Shown: positions 9,909 through 21,497, numbered from the stretch's first letter. The stretch: DNA of 64,000 bases from Adiantum capillus-veneris (GCA_014529385.2 CM043969.1:25005946-25069945); one strand, 5' to 3'. Notes: generated by a model from the sequence alone, not told the origin. A program made the numbers and translations.

Positions 9909-11979
9909 TGAATGGCATAAAATGGTAACCATCTTTTTGCAACATTTTTCAGTCTACTCAACGTCCTCTTCCTCATATGTGTATATATTTTTCTACGCTA
10001 TTAAGTTATCTAGAGTAAATTCCCCCTCTTCGTTTAACCTTTGTGGCGACACATACATTGTACTCTTCCCAAAAATGTCACCTTAGTCATATATTTATAT
10101 TACCACCCTTTTCTTTTTTTCTTTGTAAATAAAATTAAGCATACAATAACCAACTATCTACCCCCAAACTTTCTTACCTCTTGTGAATTAGTAGTAGAAA
10201 AATAATATATCCATCTTCCATCCCATATAGATAAATTACCATGGAAAATCAACTCTCCACTTGTATTTACCAAAGATTATGGTCCATCTCTACAAGTCTT
10301 CTATGCCCCCTACATAGGTGGCCCAATATCTCTTAAGAATATACATATAGTTTTTCTCCTTTCAAAAAGACTCAAATTGTATATTCTTTTTACAATCAAA
10401 TAATATTGGTCCCTCCTCTATTTGTTTAAGCATTATACCCTTTTGAAAAAGCATGATTCCCCTTGGATTCATACAAGCAAAGGACCCATACAAGAAGACT
10501 TGGAAGCAAAAGGTTCCTTAGCATAGTGTGGACCCTCCAAACCGAATTCCTTGGTGCATGGGCATGAAGAATAGTCCAAATTCATATCAAACATGTTGAA
10601 TAGGTCAAATTTGCCTTTTGAAGCATGTCATTCCGAGCTACAGGTAAAAAGTTATGGTCAAAATAGTGTAAATCTGTTAGATTCGCAGCAAAAGGGAACT
10701 GTAAATCATGTAAATCAAGAGGGTGAGATCTTATTTCTCCCCTACTCATCTTCTAGAAGAGCAATGAGTATTCAAGGTCACTTGCATGTGATGGGACCAA
10801 CCTAAAGATGCTTTCTAAATGCCAAGATAGACAAGTTGAGATACCCCGCAGGAGCCACCCGTAGGGCCTCATGGTGGGGTCCGCCTACATTATGCACCGC
10901 TATGGAGCCTTCACGGCCTAAAATGATATTTTTGGTGAATAAATAGTCCCTTTTATGTCCAATATTCAATGAGTGGTCAAAGGACACTTAATTAGGGCTA
11001 ATCACTCACCCTAATTAAGTGTAGCATAATCCCACTCCTACACAACTATAAATAGCCCCCCTTGGAGAGACTCAAAGACACACACCTATATTTTGAACTT
11101 CATGTTGTTCTTGATCAATAGTAGAGAAACCCCCAACTCTCCCTCTTTCACATCCTCCCTCCTAACCCTCCTCTTTGGAGGAAGTGCAACTCTATCCTCC
11201 ACTCTTTCTATTCTACAATATCTTACTCCATCAACCCAATAAATCATTGTAGCACCTCAATAACTTGTAAATACATCATGATCTCTCTCATGGTTATGTT
11301 AATGATCATTAAATCATCTTCAAACAATCAAGTGTCGCAATTCGTGATGGTTAGCAAGCGTCTGTCTACCCCTTAAAAGGTGTGCGAGAAATCAATTAAG
11401 TGTTCTACTCTCAATTTACCATTGGTTTGTTTCTCCACACTTATTCAATTAGTCTAAAGAAAATTCTCACTCCAACTCTCTTGTGCTTCATTACATATGC
11501 ATGTGGATACCTCTCATGGTGATTTTATTTGTCACGGTATTGCATAGATGGAGATGAGCTCTCTATGCAAAGTGTGTTAGTTTGATGTAGGTGATTCTCT
11601 TGTGTGTTTGAGAGGCAGATCTTGTGCGCATGATTTTTTTTTGAAGAGTGCTTGAGAGAGGAGGAGTTTGGATGTATCATGGGTATTCTTATGGGGAGAA
11701 GGTGAATGCTATTCCACAAATTGCATATTTACATTTGATTCACGGCATTGGGTTGCATAATAGTTGATGGTGTCAAGTGTCCAAAGTGTACATAGAGTAA
11801 GGGTTCTCAAAGTGTGTTGCTTGAGTGGGCGAGTGCAAGTGTTATTTTGATTGGTTTCCTTCTCCACTCCCAAAAGAAGGTGGTGCCCCAAGTAGTGTGC
11901 GTACCTCTTTACGAACATTTTGTGAGGGTAGGCCCATTGGTTTGGGTTTAGAGGCCCCATTTCAAAAAGCTCGCCCTCA
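9909..11979 (+). repeat. 3' LTR of element A
   Basis: This runs TGAATGG to CCCTCA, 2071 bp. It is uninterrupted and serves as the reference copy for the split 5' LTR and the inverted solo LTR. It contains the palindrome (10984-11022) and TATAAATAG (11047-11055). The part 9920-10265 is the reverse complement of 3125-3470 in the solo LTR. It is followed by CTAG and by the gag-like frame that the element interrupted. Confidence 0.93.
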
Positions 11980-12304
11980 CTAGTAGCCCATCCTTGCCAT
12001 CGCCTGTGAAATGTAAAAGGTTAGTGATATTGACAAAGAGAGGTGGCACATTTATTGTAGGATCATTTGGGTAATTAGACCCATCGGTCCACAAATCCAA
12101 ATGATGTTCCTTGTTTGTCCTTCTAAATTCTTTCTCTTGTTGGGATAAGAAAGACTCCTTCTATTTTTGCAATGGTGCGTACTCTTGCAATACATGAACA
12201 TGAAGATCATGTGTGTTATTTCTTTGGGTAAGTGTTGAAGATGAAGGGGCTGAGGATTGCAAGTCCAAATTGATGTTTTCAGTAGAAAAAGAAGTGTTGT
12301 CCAT
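11980..12304 (-). pseudogene. gag-like N-terminal fragment interrupted by element A
   Basis: Read on the minus strand from ATG at 12304 there is a nearly open frame of about 108 codons right up to the A junction at 11980. It has one TAG near 12163. The protein begins MDNTSFSTENIN, is rich in Ser and Gln, and ends NITNLLHFTGDGKDGL. The FxGDGKD ending looks like the start of a retrotransposon Gag domain, where PxFxGDxxD is common, but this is weak. The frame is cut by the LTR, so A appears to have inserted into an older element. The other half should lie left of the window. Confidence 0.4.
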
Positions 12305-13719
12305 TCCTATGACTAACAAAATATCTCAAGTTTTGGCAGCAAAGGCTTGGAAGCTTGCGCTTAAAATCACTATAGTCCCATGTTTAGAGTTGATAGAGTT
12401 CCTTTAGCGTATGTTTTTGGAGGGAACACTTGTAAATTGGTGTTTCAAATAAATAGTCGTACAGTTATTTAGATTTTTGACGATAGAACAAAGGACAAGA
12501 AAAGAAGACGGTGGCTATGTAACAATGAAGTTCATTCTGGTTGTTTGTTGGTGCAAAAAAGAATCACCTAAAATATACTATTTAACATTTTCATTTCTCT
12601 CTCTAAGATGATGTGGAACTTCTCACAGCCCAAAAGTGAGTCCAAAGTTCTCCTAATGTGAGCAGTCCTATGAAGTAGAGGAAGACTCACCTATAGTAGA
12701 TGGCAACTCAAAGCATGAAACCTAGGTGTTTTAGGCTATGTCGTCGTGAAAATAGTTGAAGAAAAAGGAGATGACCAGGATGTTGTTTCAAAGGTGAAGG
12801 TATAGACACAAGCACAAAAATCTTTGCAAGCCAAGGAGCAAGTTGAGGGTAAAGTGATGGGTCATGCACTCTATGCATAGCTATATGTATTCGTGCCATG
12901 AATGCTCCATGCTCTTGTTGCCTTGGGTTTATGTCCACTGCCTATGACATTGAACTCATGAATTGGTTGGATCGCCTAATAATTTCCTACAAGATTCTAT
13001 CCATGGTTGTGTCATTCACTTTATAGCAGTGACCGTTACAATTGTGAGACTCTACTGGTTGTTTAGGTGTCTGTGTCTGAATCTCAATAGAGCTTTACCC
13101 AAGAAATTTACTGGTTTTGGAAAATTGAATATCCCCTTTTGAATTGGTTTGACATAAAATAGATTCAACGGTTCACAATTTCACTCCTCAGGGGGGGTTC
13201 ACTATTCACTACCCCCCTATATAATGTGGATTCATGGAGTAATTAAAAAACGCCTTTTTTGAACATGTTTGAATGAATAAAATGACCCCTTATTTTGGGA
13301 TTTTTTTTTCAAAATGTAATATAAAAATCCCTTTTTTAATGTATCTCTATTTATTTTCCTAATATTTTGCATTTTAAAACCTCTCTTGTGGAACTCATGT
13401 GGTACATTAACATGATTATATAGTGCACCCCCGCGAGTCTGACTTTGAACTGCTGACTCTCAAATGGACTATTTACACTAGTGTCACTAGGTAAGTTGCA
13501 TTGTACATTATATAAGGTTTTATACATCACCATCAATTAAATGACGTATAATACAGTTCCACATCAAGAGGTTGTGGAATACAAAAAATCAAACATCTAA
13601 GAATCCAACATAAGCTATATACATCAGAGGATTTAGTGAAAGGGGGGGTTTGTGCTCATAGTTTCAGGAGCTATCCATGGATAATATCTTAATTGTTTTG
13701 ATCTTTCTTCTAGGCCTAG
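12305..13719. other. stretch without a recognisable gene
   Basis: Short frames at 12213-12407 (plus) and 12708-12938 (minus) have no recognisable motif and no homologous copy in the window. The sequence is AT-rich with stops in all frames. It may be leader or decayed LTR of the reverse-strand gag-like fragment, but no LTR end or primer-binding site is visible. Confidence 0.5.
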
Positions 13720-14332
13720 CTATAGCAAGCAAGAAAAGGTAGCTTTGGTGTTTGCAATAGTGCTTGATATCCAATCTGCAACGCCGACATATGCATCCTT
13801 GGCACCAAAGTTTATCATTATGTTACGAACACACAAATCACTATGTAGAAAGTCGTGGGTGTGCAGAAACTTCAACGTCTGTAAGAGGGTATTTGTGATT
13901 GGTAAGACGTTCTCAATAAAATGCTCCAAAGATCAAGAGGTGTATTGGAACTCCCTTATAGATGGTTTGCTTCCATTAGGGTAGTATGCTTGTATCCAAC
14001 TGATCTAGGTGACCACCGTTCCACATTTTGAAGATAAGGATTGTATTAAGTCTATGACACACAAGGGCTTTTGCAAGGATCATGCCACAATTGTGAGTAG
14101 TCATGACAATGCCCTCTTCTAGTGCCATGTGTATGGTTGCTGCTCTAACACCCTCTTCAATGGCTTGCTCTATCAAACTCTAGAGATGAGCCTCATCCTT
14201 CACTGTTAGCTCCTTACCTTCTTCTTGAATTTGTGGAGGTATCTCCACCAGTATGGGCTCCTTAGAGCTATATGGAATCTCCATCGGCTCTTGTTGGGCA
14301 TTGCCTCTTGAGTCACTTGGACCCTGATGCAT
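13720..14332 (-). pseudogene. protein-kinase-like fragment, broken
   Basis: On the minus strand a frame starts at ATG 14332 (MHQGPSDSRG), has a TAG after DEAHL near 14180, and continues to LDTSILP with a stop near 13980. After a one-base shift it continues as SLEHFIENVLP to about 13720. The second part contains FLHTHDFLHSDLCVRNIMI, which resembles the kinase catalytic loop HxDLxxxN, followed by VADW where DFG is expected. The first part has IFKMWNGGHLDQL, like a kinase hinge with a GGxLxxL block, preceded by a helix like alpha-C. The glycine loop and the C-lobe are missing. Two stops and a frameshift make it a pseudogene. It could be a host gene fragment carried by a transposon. The kinase call rests on motif resemblance only. 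Confidence 0.45.
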
Positions 14333-14599
14333 GGTTTTTAGGACCCCTTCTGAAGATGCAATAAAGGCACAGTCAGTTGTTGGGGAGATGAGGATACTCT
14401 AGTCCAAGGGATCTCGAAAGAGAAGAAAAATCTACTTCACAAGCACCAAAGAGTAAAAAGTGCCATGGACAGAAGATACGTGGGAACGAGCTCTTATGCA
14501 TGCATACAACCTATATCTTACAGAATAGCCCATTCTAGGTGTGAATTTCTAGTGAAATTTACACGAGGATGTTCGTGTGGACTCACAGCACAGCATACT

Positions 14600-14770
14600 C
14601 CGTTTTCACTTTTTTACCGACAGTAAATATTTTTTACCACAGTAAATATTTTTTTACCTACAGTAAATATTTTTCACCTACATGGTAAATACAAATCACT
14701 TTTTACCTACGATAACTTTTTTTACCCATGGTAAATATTTTTTACTACACTATAAGTATTTGGTAGGTAA
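14600..14770. repeat. short degenerate tandem repeat, TTTTTACCTACAGTAAATAT
   Basis: About seven copies of a unit near 22 bp, each with TTTTTACC and AGTAAATA or GGTAAATA, lie side by side. Copies vary in length and sequence. No coding or known regulatory role is evident. Confidence 0.75.
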
Positions 14771-15729
14771 CAGTTCACTGTTACTAGAAGCAGTGATTGG
14801 GCATCAACAATGCAGTTACAGGAGGAGAAAAGGGGAAAATCTTATGGTAAAGGTGAGTCAACAGGGATAAAGACTTTTGAGTTGAAAAGAGACATGCTGA
14901 TTTTTTCAAAGAACACATGTCAAAAGAAGCCATGGTTGAGGATTTTTTGAGAATTTGATATTCAGGAGGACCCAGCAGGTCCCCCCCTGACATGTGCAGA
15001 ACCTCCAGTTTCAACAGCCACCTACCTGCTCTTAAATGCTGGTCAAGGCCTTATCCCCATGTGTCACAATCAGAAAAATCAGCATTTACCCTCCCCTCTC
15101 ACATCACTCTAGAGAATATCTTGATGGTGACATATCAGGTGACCTCAATCTGTTGACCACCCTAAGCAAAAAGTAACCCCAATCAGCGGATTTAAGCATG
15201 TTTATCCCTAATCCTAAACCCTCTCAGAAACCTATATAAGGAGGCCTTCTCTCACTCAAAACAACAACACTTCACCCCCTTCACCAAGCAATGAAGCTAT
15301 GACGACATTGCTCACAACGAGGAGCTATGGATGGAGCTCTACTCTCTCTCCCTCTCTCTCTCTCCCTCTAGTATGCTACATTACTAGCCCTAAAACCTAA
15401 ATAAGGAGTCTTCTCTCATGCTCCATGGCCACCATCCTCGCCATCAGTCTCTAAGGTATTGATGTGTTGCTAGTAGGATCATACCTACTTGCTGGGTTGA
15501 TTTTTTTTTTGACAAGGGATTATGCCATCCTTGGCTTGCTTCTCTATATCCTTGTTATGTATGATCAGATGCTGTTGTATTGTTAAGCTGATGTCTTGTG
15601 TATATATATGCTACATAAGGTCCCTAAGCTTCGTTTCTATGTGTTTTGCCATATGTTTTGATGCCATCATAATGCCAGAAGTCTCACTAGCCTATGTGCA
15701 CTATGTGTGAGGTCCCTAAACCTCTTAAT
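14771..15729. other. non-coding stretch with TATA-like box and CT microsatellite
   Basis: No convincing gene is seen. The stretch holds a TATA-like box (15233), a second similar block CCTAAATAAGGAGTC near 15397, and a CT-rich run at 15341-15370. The pair of related blocks and the following CA-rich leader resemble an LTR promoter in plus orientation, but no TG/CA ends or second copy were found. Confidence 0.4.
15233..15240 (+). promoter_or_regulatory. TATA-like box
   Basis: CCTATATAAGGAGGCC is followed 30-40 bp later by a CAACAACAC leader typical of a plant transcription start. No open frame follows, so it may be the promoter of a decayed LTR. Confidence 0.35.
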
Positions 15730-17847
15730 TTAGGGTGGTGCCCCCTTTGTTTTGTTCTTTGCTTGTTTGCATGAGGTGTGGTTTGTGGAGTATGCACGAG
15801 TACAGAGGCCACCCGATTGCACTGCTCTTTTTCCCGCTATCAGACCCGGATCTGTAGCTTGACCCCTTGCTCTCTCCACCTCTTGTCTCAATTCTTCTAG
15901 TTGTTGTTGTGCCAGCTCCTCTCTTTTTGTACCTTCTTTTGCATTATTGACTAAGAGATCTTGCAACATTTCTAATTGGCGCTTCGGTTGGTTGTTCTCT
16001 TCTCGGAGGTCTCTCTGTTGTTCCTTGAGTCTTTCGTCAGCTACGAATGAGCCTTTTGCAATGTGGACTCTTTGTCTTTGCTCCAACTTCAACTCCTTTT
16101 GAAGTGTCATGATATGATCTTCCAAGGCTTGTACAACCTGGTTGTTTGCTCCCGCACTTGATCTTGCAGCCCTTGGGGTTGCTCTTAGCCTTTGTATGGT
16201 CAATTCTTGGAGCTCTGATTTTTCTTAAAGCTCTATCAACTCACCATGAACTGCCTCAAGTTCATTTTTTTCTTTCTCTTTCTCCTCTTGCCGGTTGGAA
16301 ATCTCTTTAGATACCTTAGCAATTTGGAGGGTGAGGGTACCCCTTTCGGCTTCAGCCTCTTTCATGATCTTGTTTTGTGATTCCTGGTCTCTCTCTTTGC
16401 TCTCTGCTCTCTAAATAGCTCTTTGCATTTCTTTGGTGAGGTTGTCATGCTCTCCTACTAAGTTTTCCTCTCTCGTCCTGAGCATGTTGTTTTCCTCAAC
16501 CATAGTGAGAGACCTTGTTCTAATTCTATCTAGTATTTGGTGGGCAACTCTCACATCCTCTTCATTTGCCGCTATCACACTTTTTGCAGCTGGCCTGGGA
16601 AGTAGTCTAGCCAGGGGAACTTGGTGGCTTAGTAGAACTTCCACTGGATAACGACGTCATAGAATTTCCACATGCTTGGAATTAGGGAGAATGGCACAAA
16701 TCCGGTTACTCCAGGCAGCGATAAATGCAATTCTGGTTCCCTTTTTTGAGTATCTTGGTATTGTGGATTCTCCTTAGCTTTTTCTTCTTTCTTTGCAGTC
16801 CATGGCGGAGTTAGGGTTCCATATACAACCTTGGATGCATGTATCTAGTGTGAGATCATCATAGGTGCATCTTTTGGTCTTTTTCTTGTCCTTTGGCATT
16901 GACTCATCCTTTGATGTCTTCTATTGTGAATATTTTTGTTGAGATGTTGAGGGTTTTGAGCTTGGAGGTTGTTGGGAAGATCTCGAGGGAGATGTTGGTG
17001 GTGCTGTGCTACCTCCCTCTTCCTTGGAATCTCTTTCATGTTCTCCCTGTGCTTTAGGCTACACTTGTAGCTTCCTCTTGATATCCTAAACTTCCTCAAT
17101 AGTGAAGGGATCCATATTTAAAATTTTCTATTCTATCACCCTCTTGGACTCTTCATATGCTTGAATATAATGATCAAATTAATCCACTAGAGGTTGGGAG
17201 GAGTTGTCGCCCATTTTCTTTGGGTCTGGCACCCAATAATCCTCAAGATCACCTTTTAGTGCTCTCTTGACCTTGAATTTCTCGACGAGTCTCTCAATAT
17301 GGATCGCCTTTTGACTTGTGGTCTCTGTTGGTTTCTCTTCCCTTGTCATGTTAGTCTTTCCTTTTCTTTTTGGAGGCTCTTCAAACTTTTCTTCTTGCAC
17401 TGTCTCTAGCTTTCTTCTAAGACTTATCAAGACAGGTGGTGCCTCTGGTGGTTCATCTTATGCATCGTTGACTCTATGTTGATCTTTTCCTCTTCGGAGG
17501 AGTTGGCCACCATTTAGACCGCCGTCTACATGGAGCCACATCTTCAAGGGAACTTAAAATTCCATTTCTTTCTTGCTCTTTGGATTCCTCCTCTCGTATG
17601 GGAGAGAGTCTTCTTATGGGGTCTCTTCAAGAGGCCTCCTAAGCTCTCTCTCCTCTTCGAGAGGAAGAGAAATCCCATAAGCGCGAACTTGTTGAATAAC
17701 TTTGGCTTGCAAAGCAAGGTTGCCCATAGCTTACTACAACCTAGTAAAGAGATAATTGACAAACATGGGGGCATCATCATTGGCACCTTCATGTGCAAAA
17801 TCACAACTATCAATGTTCATTCTACTCTCTTGGTTATTGTCAGCCAT
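15730..17847 (-). pseudogene. gag-like coiled-coil protein of a reverse-strand LTR element, broken
   Basis: From ATG at 17847 (MADNNQESRMNID) a degenerate frame runs on the minus strand to TAA at 15730, about 700 codons with several stops and frameshifts. Recognisable stretches include a basic region (FEEPPKRKGKTNMTREEKP), LEDYWVPDPKKMGDN, and a long C-terminal coiled coil rich in Glu, Gln, Arg and Lys (LRTREENLVGEHDN; LKLEQRQRV; LEELRQEVERARGQ). It lies about 400 nt downstream of a tRNA-Met-type primer-binding site on the same strand, as gag does in an LTR element. No protease, RT or integrase follows, so the element looks non-autonomous (large-retrotransposon-derivative type). The start MADNN resembles copia D's MADNNNTDVF, which may be chance. 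Confidence 0.5.
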
Positions 17848-18252
17848 GTTAAATGTTTTTTTTGTACCTACTTAGTGTATGATTTGGAAATTCAAAACCT
17901 TAGTTTCCACTCCTCTTAGCCTTTGAAAATCGACACTTAAGTATCTACACCCACGGCTCAAAGTGGTTATTTATAGAGAGTAGTGAGTGGGTCTAATATT
18001 GCGGAATTTTTGAGGGCTGGATCCTTTTGAACTTCTTATGGCTCAATAATGGTAAAGCCGTAGGCAAGTCTAAAGATAATCCATTATTAAGTCCAAAGCT
18101 CCCGAGGTGTGCACCATATCCCATATAGTGGGCTCAGCAAACCGACAATAGTAGATCCTAGTCCCACTTACCCTAATATAATTAGCAAAATCAACCATTT
18201 AAAGTCTACTCAAGGACCTATCTTCTTAAGCAAGAAAAGAGAAACCAAATGA

Positions 18253-18262
18253 TCTGATACCA
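18253..18262 (-). other. primer-binding site, initiator tRNA-Met type
   Basis: On the minus strand TGGTATCAGATC follows an LTR-like end CATTACA with one spacer base. TGGTATCAGA is the usual complement of the plant initiator tRNA-Met 3' end. It fixes the orientation of the reverse-strand gag-like element at 15730-17847 and places its 5' LTR at 18264 and beyond. Confidence 0.7.
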
Positions 18263-18263
18263 A

Positions 18264-19899
18264 TGTAATGGAAATGGCCTATTAACTTTGAGAGTAGCCA
18301 AAATTAGAGAAGTGCTTTTATGAAATTATTTTGTGAGCATAGTGGGATTGATGGTAGCAACATAAACATAGCATTTATTTAACTTGGCATGAACAATACT
18401 TTTGCAAGAGAGAGAGTTTAGAGAACATGACAACAATTGAGGACTGGATTTATGTGGAGCCGGTCCCCCCCGATAGGCATTTGTATTATAGTTTCTCCCA
18501 TCAAGAGAGACTTGTTACAATACAATATTATTTGTGCTCCTTGTGACCTAGGTGATGCAATGAATATGGGAAGCTTCATGCATCATGAGCATAACACAAA
18601 CTTGGTGTAAAGCATTAACTATCCCAAGCCTCAGTCCCAAGACCTCAAACACCTTCAAAGGTGGAGAGAGCTAGCAGGGAATGAGGGTAGGGAAGTGGAA
18701 GAAGAAACATTAATTTTCATAGGAGAAACAATCAGTTTCTCACTTATCATCACTCTTCTTGCTAGCATACATAATAGCATATTAATGAAGATAGAGAAGA
18801 GGGCAAGCTTTAGTATTGAAGCATGGCTCATGGTTGGATTTGTATTTCATAGCCAAGATTGTTGGTGTAGGCTCTCAACCTCTCTACTTGCTTGGAGAAG
18901 GAGAGAGAGCTCTTGCACTTTGCACAATACACAATGAGAGAGAGTGTGTGTGCGTGTGTGGGAGAGTATACCCGCAAGAAACCCCCTAGCATGCTTTGGT
19001 TGACCCCCCTGGTAGCTCATGATGGAAGCTCATTGGACCCCTCCAAGCCTAGCCAATCAAAAGCAAGAGTCATACCTAGAAACAAGGGTAGCCTTGGGAC
19101 AAGGGTCCCCTTTTCCCCTTTGAGAGAGAGGGCTTGATAAATGCTAAATCAATCAATTAAATCCCCTAAATTATCATTGGACCCCTTGGAAGGCGAACCA
19201 ATAGGCTTTAGGCACACCATGATGACAACATGAGGAGGAACTTGAGAAGTGTCTCTTTTTGTTTCTTTGTACCAAGCTTGCCTTGTCTGAGGGTGTGTGT
19301 GTTCTCTCTCATCCCCCCTCTTGTAGGGATATCCCCCTCCTTATCACTGTTGATTTTTGCACACCTTACCCCTAAGCACCTTAGTTAGCAAGCATGAAAA
19401 AGCACCTCAAGCCTGGGTAGTGTTCCCACAAGCACCTCAAGCTCCCTAGTTGGCAAGCACAACAAGCACATCAACCATCTTAGTCATCAAGTACAACAAG
19501 CACCTCAAGCACCTCAAACACCTTAGTCATCAAGTATGACAAGCACCTCAAGCTTGGGCCGGCGGGTTCCCACCTCAAGCACATCCCTAGCTTACGTAAG
19601 GTTGAAGGAATTTTAACACTAACTATTGGAGATCTTCAATTAAACTAACCCTAAGGTCTTTATGCTCCACTGGTTAGCCATGCTCTTTGGCAGACCATCT
19701 CTCATTTGGGCCCCTTTACCATTGGCCCCATATTGAGATAGATCTATAAGCACATGTCCATATCCTAACCCTTGTTTTCTTTTATTCTCCCACATTAAAT
19801 GATCGGTTTACTATGAGAAAATCATTTGGGTTGGTTATATATTAGGTTTTATGACAACTATTGCTTTGTTGTCTATCCCCCACCCCCTCTTTGGTGTGA
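18264..19899 (-). repeat. probable 5' LTR of the reverse-strand element; other end not certain
   Basis: The LTR edge at 18264 is TGTAATGG on the plus strand, set by the adjacent primer-binding site. A TCTCCCACA at about 19786-19794 could be the other terminus (TGT to ACA), but no second copy is in the window to confirm it. Open frames at 18695-19137 have no recognisable motif. From about 19250 the sequence is rich in CT and short repeats. Confidence 0.4.
19370..19590. repeat. minisatellite built on AAGCACCTCAAG
   Basis: AAGCACCTCAAG and the longer block CACCTTAGTCATCAAGTACAA recur with variation through this segment. The copies are irregular. No function is evident. Confidence 0.7.
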
Positions 19900-20182
19900 T
19901 GGTGTTGGTTTGAGAGTGTGTTCCCCAAATTGCTTCTGGTGCAAAGAGAGAGTGTGAGAGAGGTATTGTGTATGGTTTTGGTTTGTGTAATAAAAGTAGT
20001 GCAAGAAATGCATGGTTGTGGATTCTTAGAGGTGTGTTAGTGTTTACCACTGCACAATCGTGTGTGCTCTTTTTGGAAAATTTGTCTTTTGAAGGTGATT
20101 TTTGAGAGAAGTGGGGTTTTGTGAAAGCCCTCGGCTATAGAGAGGCAACTAGGTGTGTTTTTGGGCCCATTCCCCCTCTCCA
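19900..20182 (+). repeat. 3' part of the first LTR of gypsy element B
   Basis: The segment before 20182 aligns with the segment before 28908: AGCCCTCGGCTATAGAGAGG versus AGCTATAGGGAGG blocks, then CCCATTCCCCCTCTCCA. Both end in CA and are followed by a primer-binding site. The start of this LTR (expected TGATGGTGCAACC) was not found upstream, so it is truncated or decayed. The left limit given is approximate. Confidence 0.65.
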
Positions 20183-20187
20183 TCTTT

Positions 20188-20207
20188 TGGTGCCCCCATT
20201 GCGGAGC
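20188..20207 (+). other. primer-binding site of element B
   Basis: TGGTGCCCCCATTGCGGAGC lies five bases after the LTR end. It is close to the sites in A (3789) and E (49972). The equivalent site of element C at 28914 has lost the TGG (TACTGCCCCCGCTGACGAGC). Confidence 0.65.
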
Positions 20208-20883
20208 ATCTGATTGCTCTTGGTTGAAGGTAAAATAAATTTTTGATAATTTTGGGTAGATGGTTGCTGGATTGCAAGCGCTTTTGAAAATATGTGGTTG
20301 GGGTTCTTAGTTTTGATTGGGGTTGATTACACAAAAATGTGGCTACAAGACTATGCATTATTTTTGCTAGAGAGAAGATTAACAAGGAAAGAAGGTGCGG
20401 TTCAAATTTTTCCACTTATAGCAAAGTGAAGAAGTGGTACGGCAAGCTGTGTGACAAAGAAAAGGAAAATTGGGAAATTTGAACTTAGTAGTTTGTAAGT
20501 GCAAATATGTGTCGGATATGTAGGTGGATGAAGTAAACCAAAAGCCACATAGATGGCAATTTTTGAGAATTAGAGTGGGAGTTTGAAGGCCTTTGGGGAA
20601 AGCTTATTAAGGTAGTTGTTGCAAAAAATTCTGATTTTTTGAAGTTGAGTAGCTTTACAAATTGCCTGAATGGGGATGTTCCTCACAAAGTCAAAGCGGA
20701 TGGAAATGTGATGTATTGAAAAAGCGGTGACTTTTGCAAGAGGCCAAAGTAGAAAGATTTTGAAGAAGCATCAAAAGCTAGAATTGTCAAATCCAATGGT
20801 GCCTATCACACCAATTGGTGTGATAAAGGAAAGACAAAGCCGGTGAAGGAGACCTTGTCTGTGCAAGAAGTACCAATATTGAT

Positions 20884-21386
20884 TTGGTTGCAAAAAAAGG
20901 ATTTATACCTTATGAGTTGGTTTATGGCAAGGAGGAAGTATTGCCTGTGCCCGTGCAGTTAGGTGTGTTTAAATGTATGTGGCAGATTGATAAGTCTCAA
21001 CATGATGTTTTGCAAGATAGAATTACGAGTCTCCAAGCTTTGAAGATGGATCGTGAAGCGGCATCAGATTTCTATGTGAAGTAGCGAGGAAAAAAAGTTG
21101 CAAAATTCAACCAAGAATCACCAGAAAAGCTAATCAAGAAGGGTGATCTAGTGATGAATTATAAAGCTATCTTGATTTCACCTTTCTAGAGAAGTTTAAG
21201 AACAAGTGGATAGGGCCTTATAAGGTCCATCACATTTTTTCCAATCTTACTTATTTGTTGATGCGGATGAATGGTTGTTTTCTAAAAAACAGAGTGAATA
21301 GAGTGCATCTCGAGATTTATTTTGAAAGGGAGCTGGTGCAAGTTGTGCATCAGGTTTTGGTTGAGGGGGATGACAACCAACCAAAG
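20884..21386 (+). pseudogene. element B pol remnant: integrase C-terminal part only
   Basis: The frame FIPYELVYGKEEVLPVPVQL matches the usual FTPFHLVYGKEALLPVEVEL block after the integrase core, as in A (about 9140) and E (about 55840). It continues with a K-rich region, a TAG, then KNKWIGPYKVHHIF and NRVNRVHLEIYFE, equivalent to the KWEGPFKV and SRVNGxRLKLY tail of the others. Everything from gag to the integrase core is missing: only about 700 nt separate the primer-binding site from this tail. It is an internally deleted element. Confidence 0.75.
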
Positions 21387-21497
21387 TAGGCTTCTTATAT
21401 GCCAAGAATAAGACTTTGTACATACAATTGGGCTTTTTTGGTTTTCTCATTGTGTGCTCAATGTTTGTCGTTTGTAGGGGAATAAATATCTTTTGTG

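Larger units (their letters stand above)
1..11979 (+). mobile_element. Ty3/gypsy LTR retrotransposon A (Tat-like), 5' end outside window
   Basis: Element A reads 5' LTR, primer-binding site, two short ORFs, gag-pol, polypurine tract and 3' LTR. Window base 1 aligns with 10266 of the 3' LTR, so about 357 bp of the 5' LTR lie before the window. The domain order gag, protease, reverse transcriptase, RNase H, second RNase H, integrase is that of the plant Tat lineage. The LTRs run TGAATGG to CCCTCA and are about 2.07 kb. The 5' LTR is split by an inverted solo LTR of the same family. The base run CTAG follows the 3' LTR, but the matching left target copy is off the window. Coding capacity is broken by five in-frame stops, so the element is not autonomous. 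Confidence 0.93.

Noticed and set aside
18695-19137. Overlapping plus-strand frames of about 80 codons
   Set aside because: No motif, no homologue in the window, and they lie in a probable LTR.
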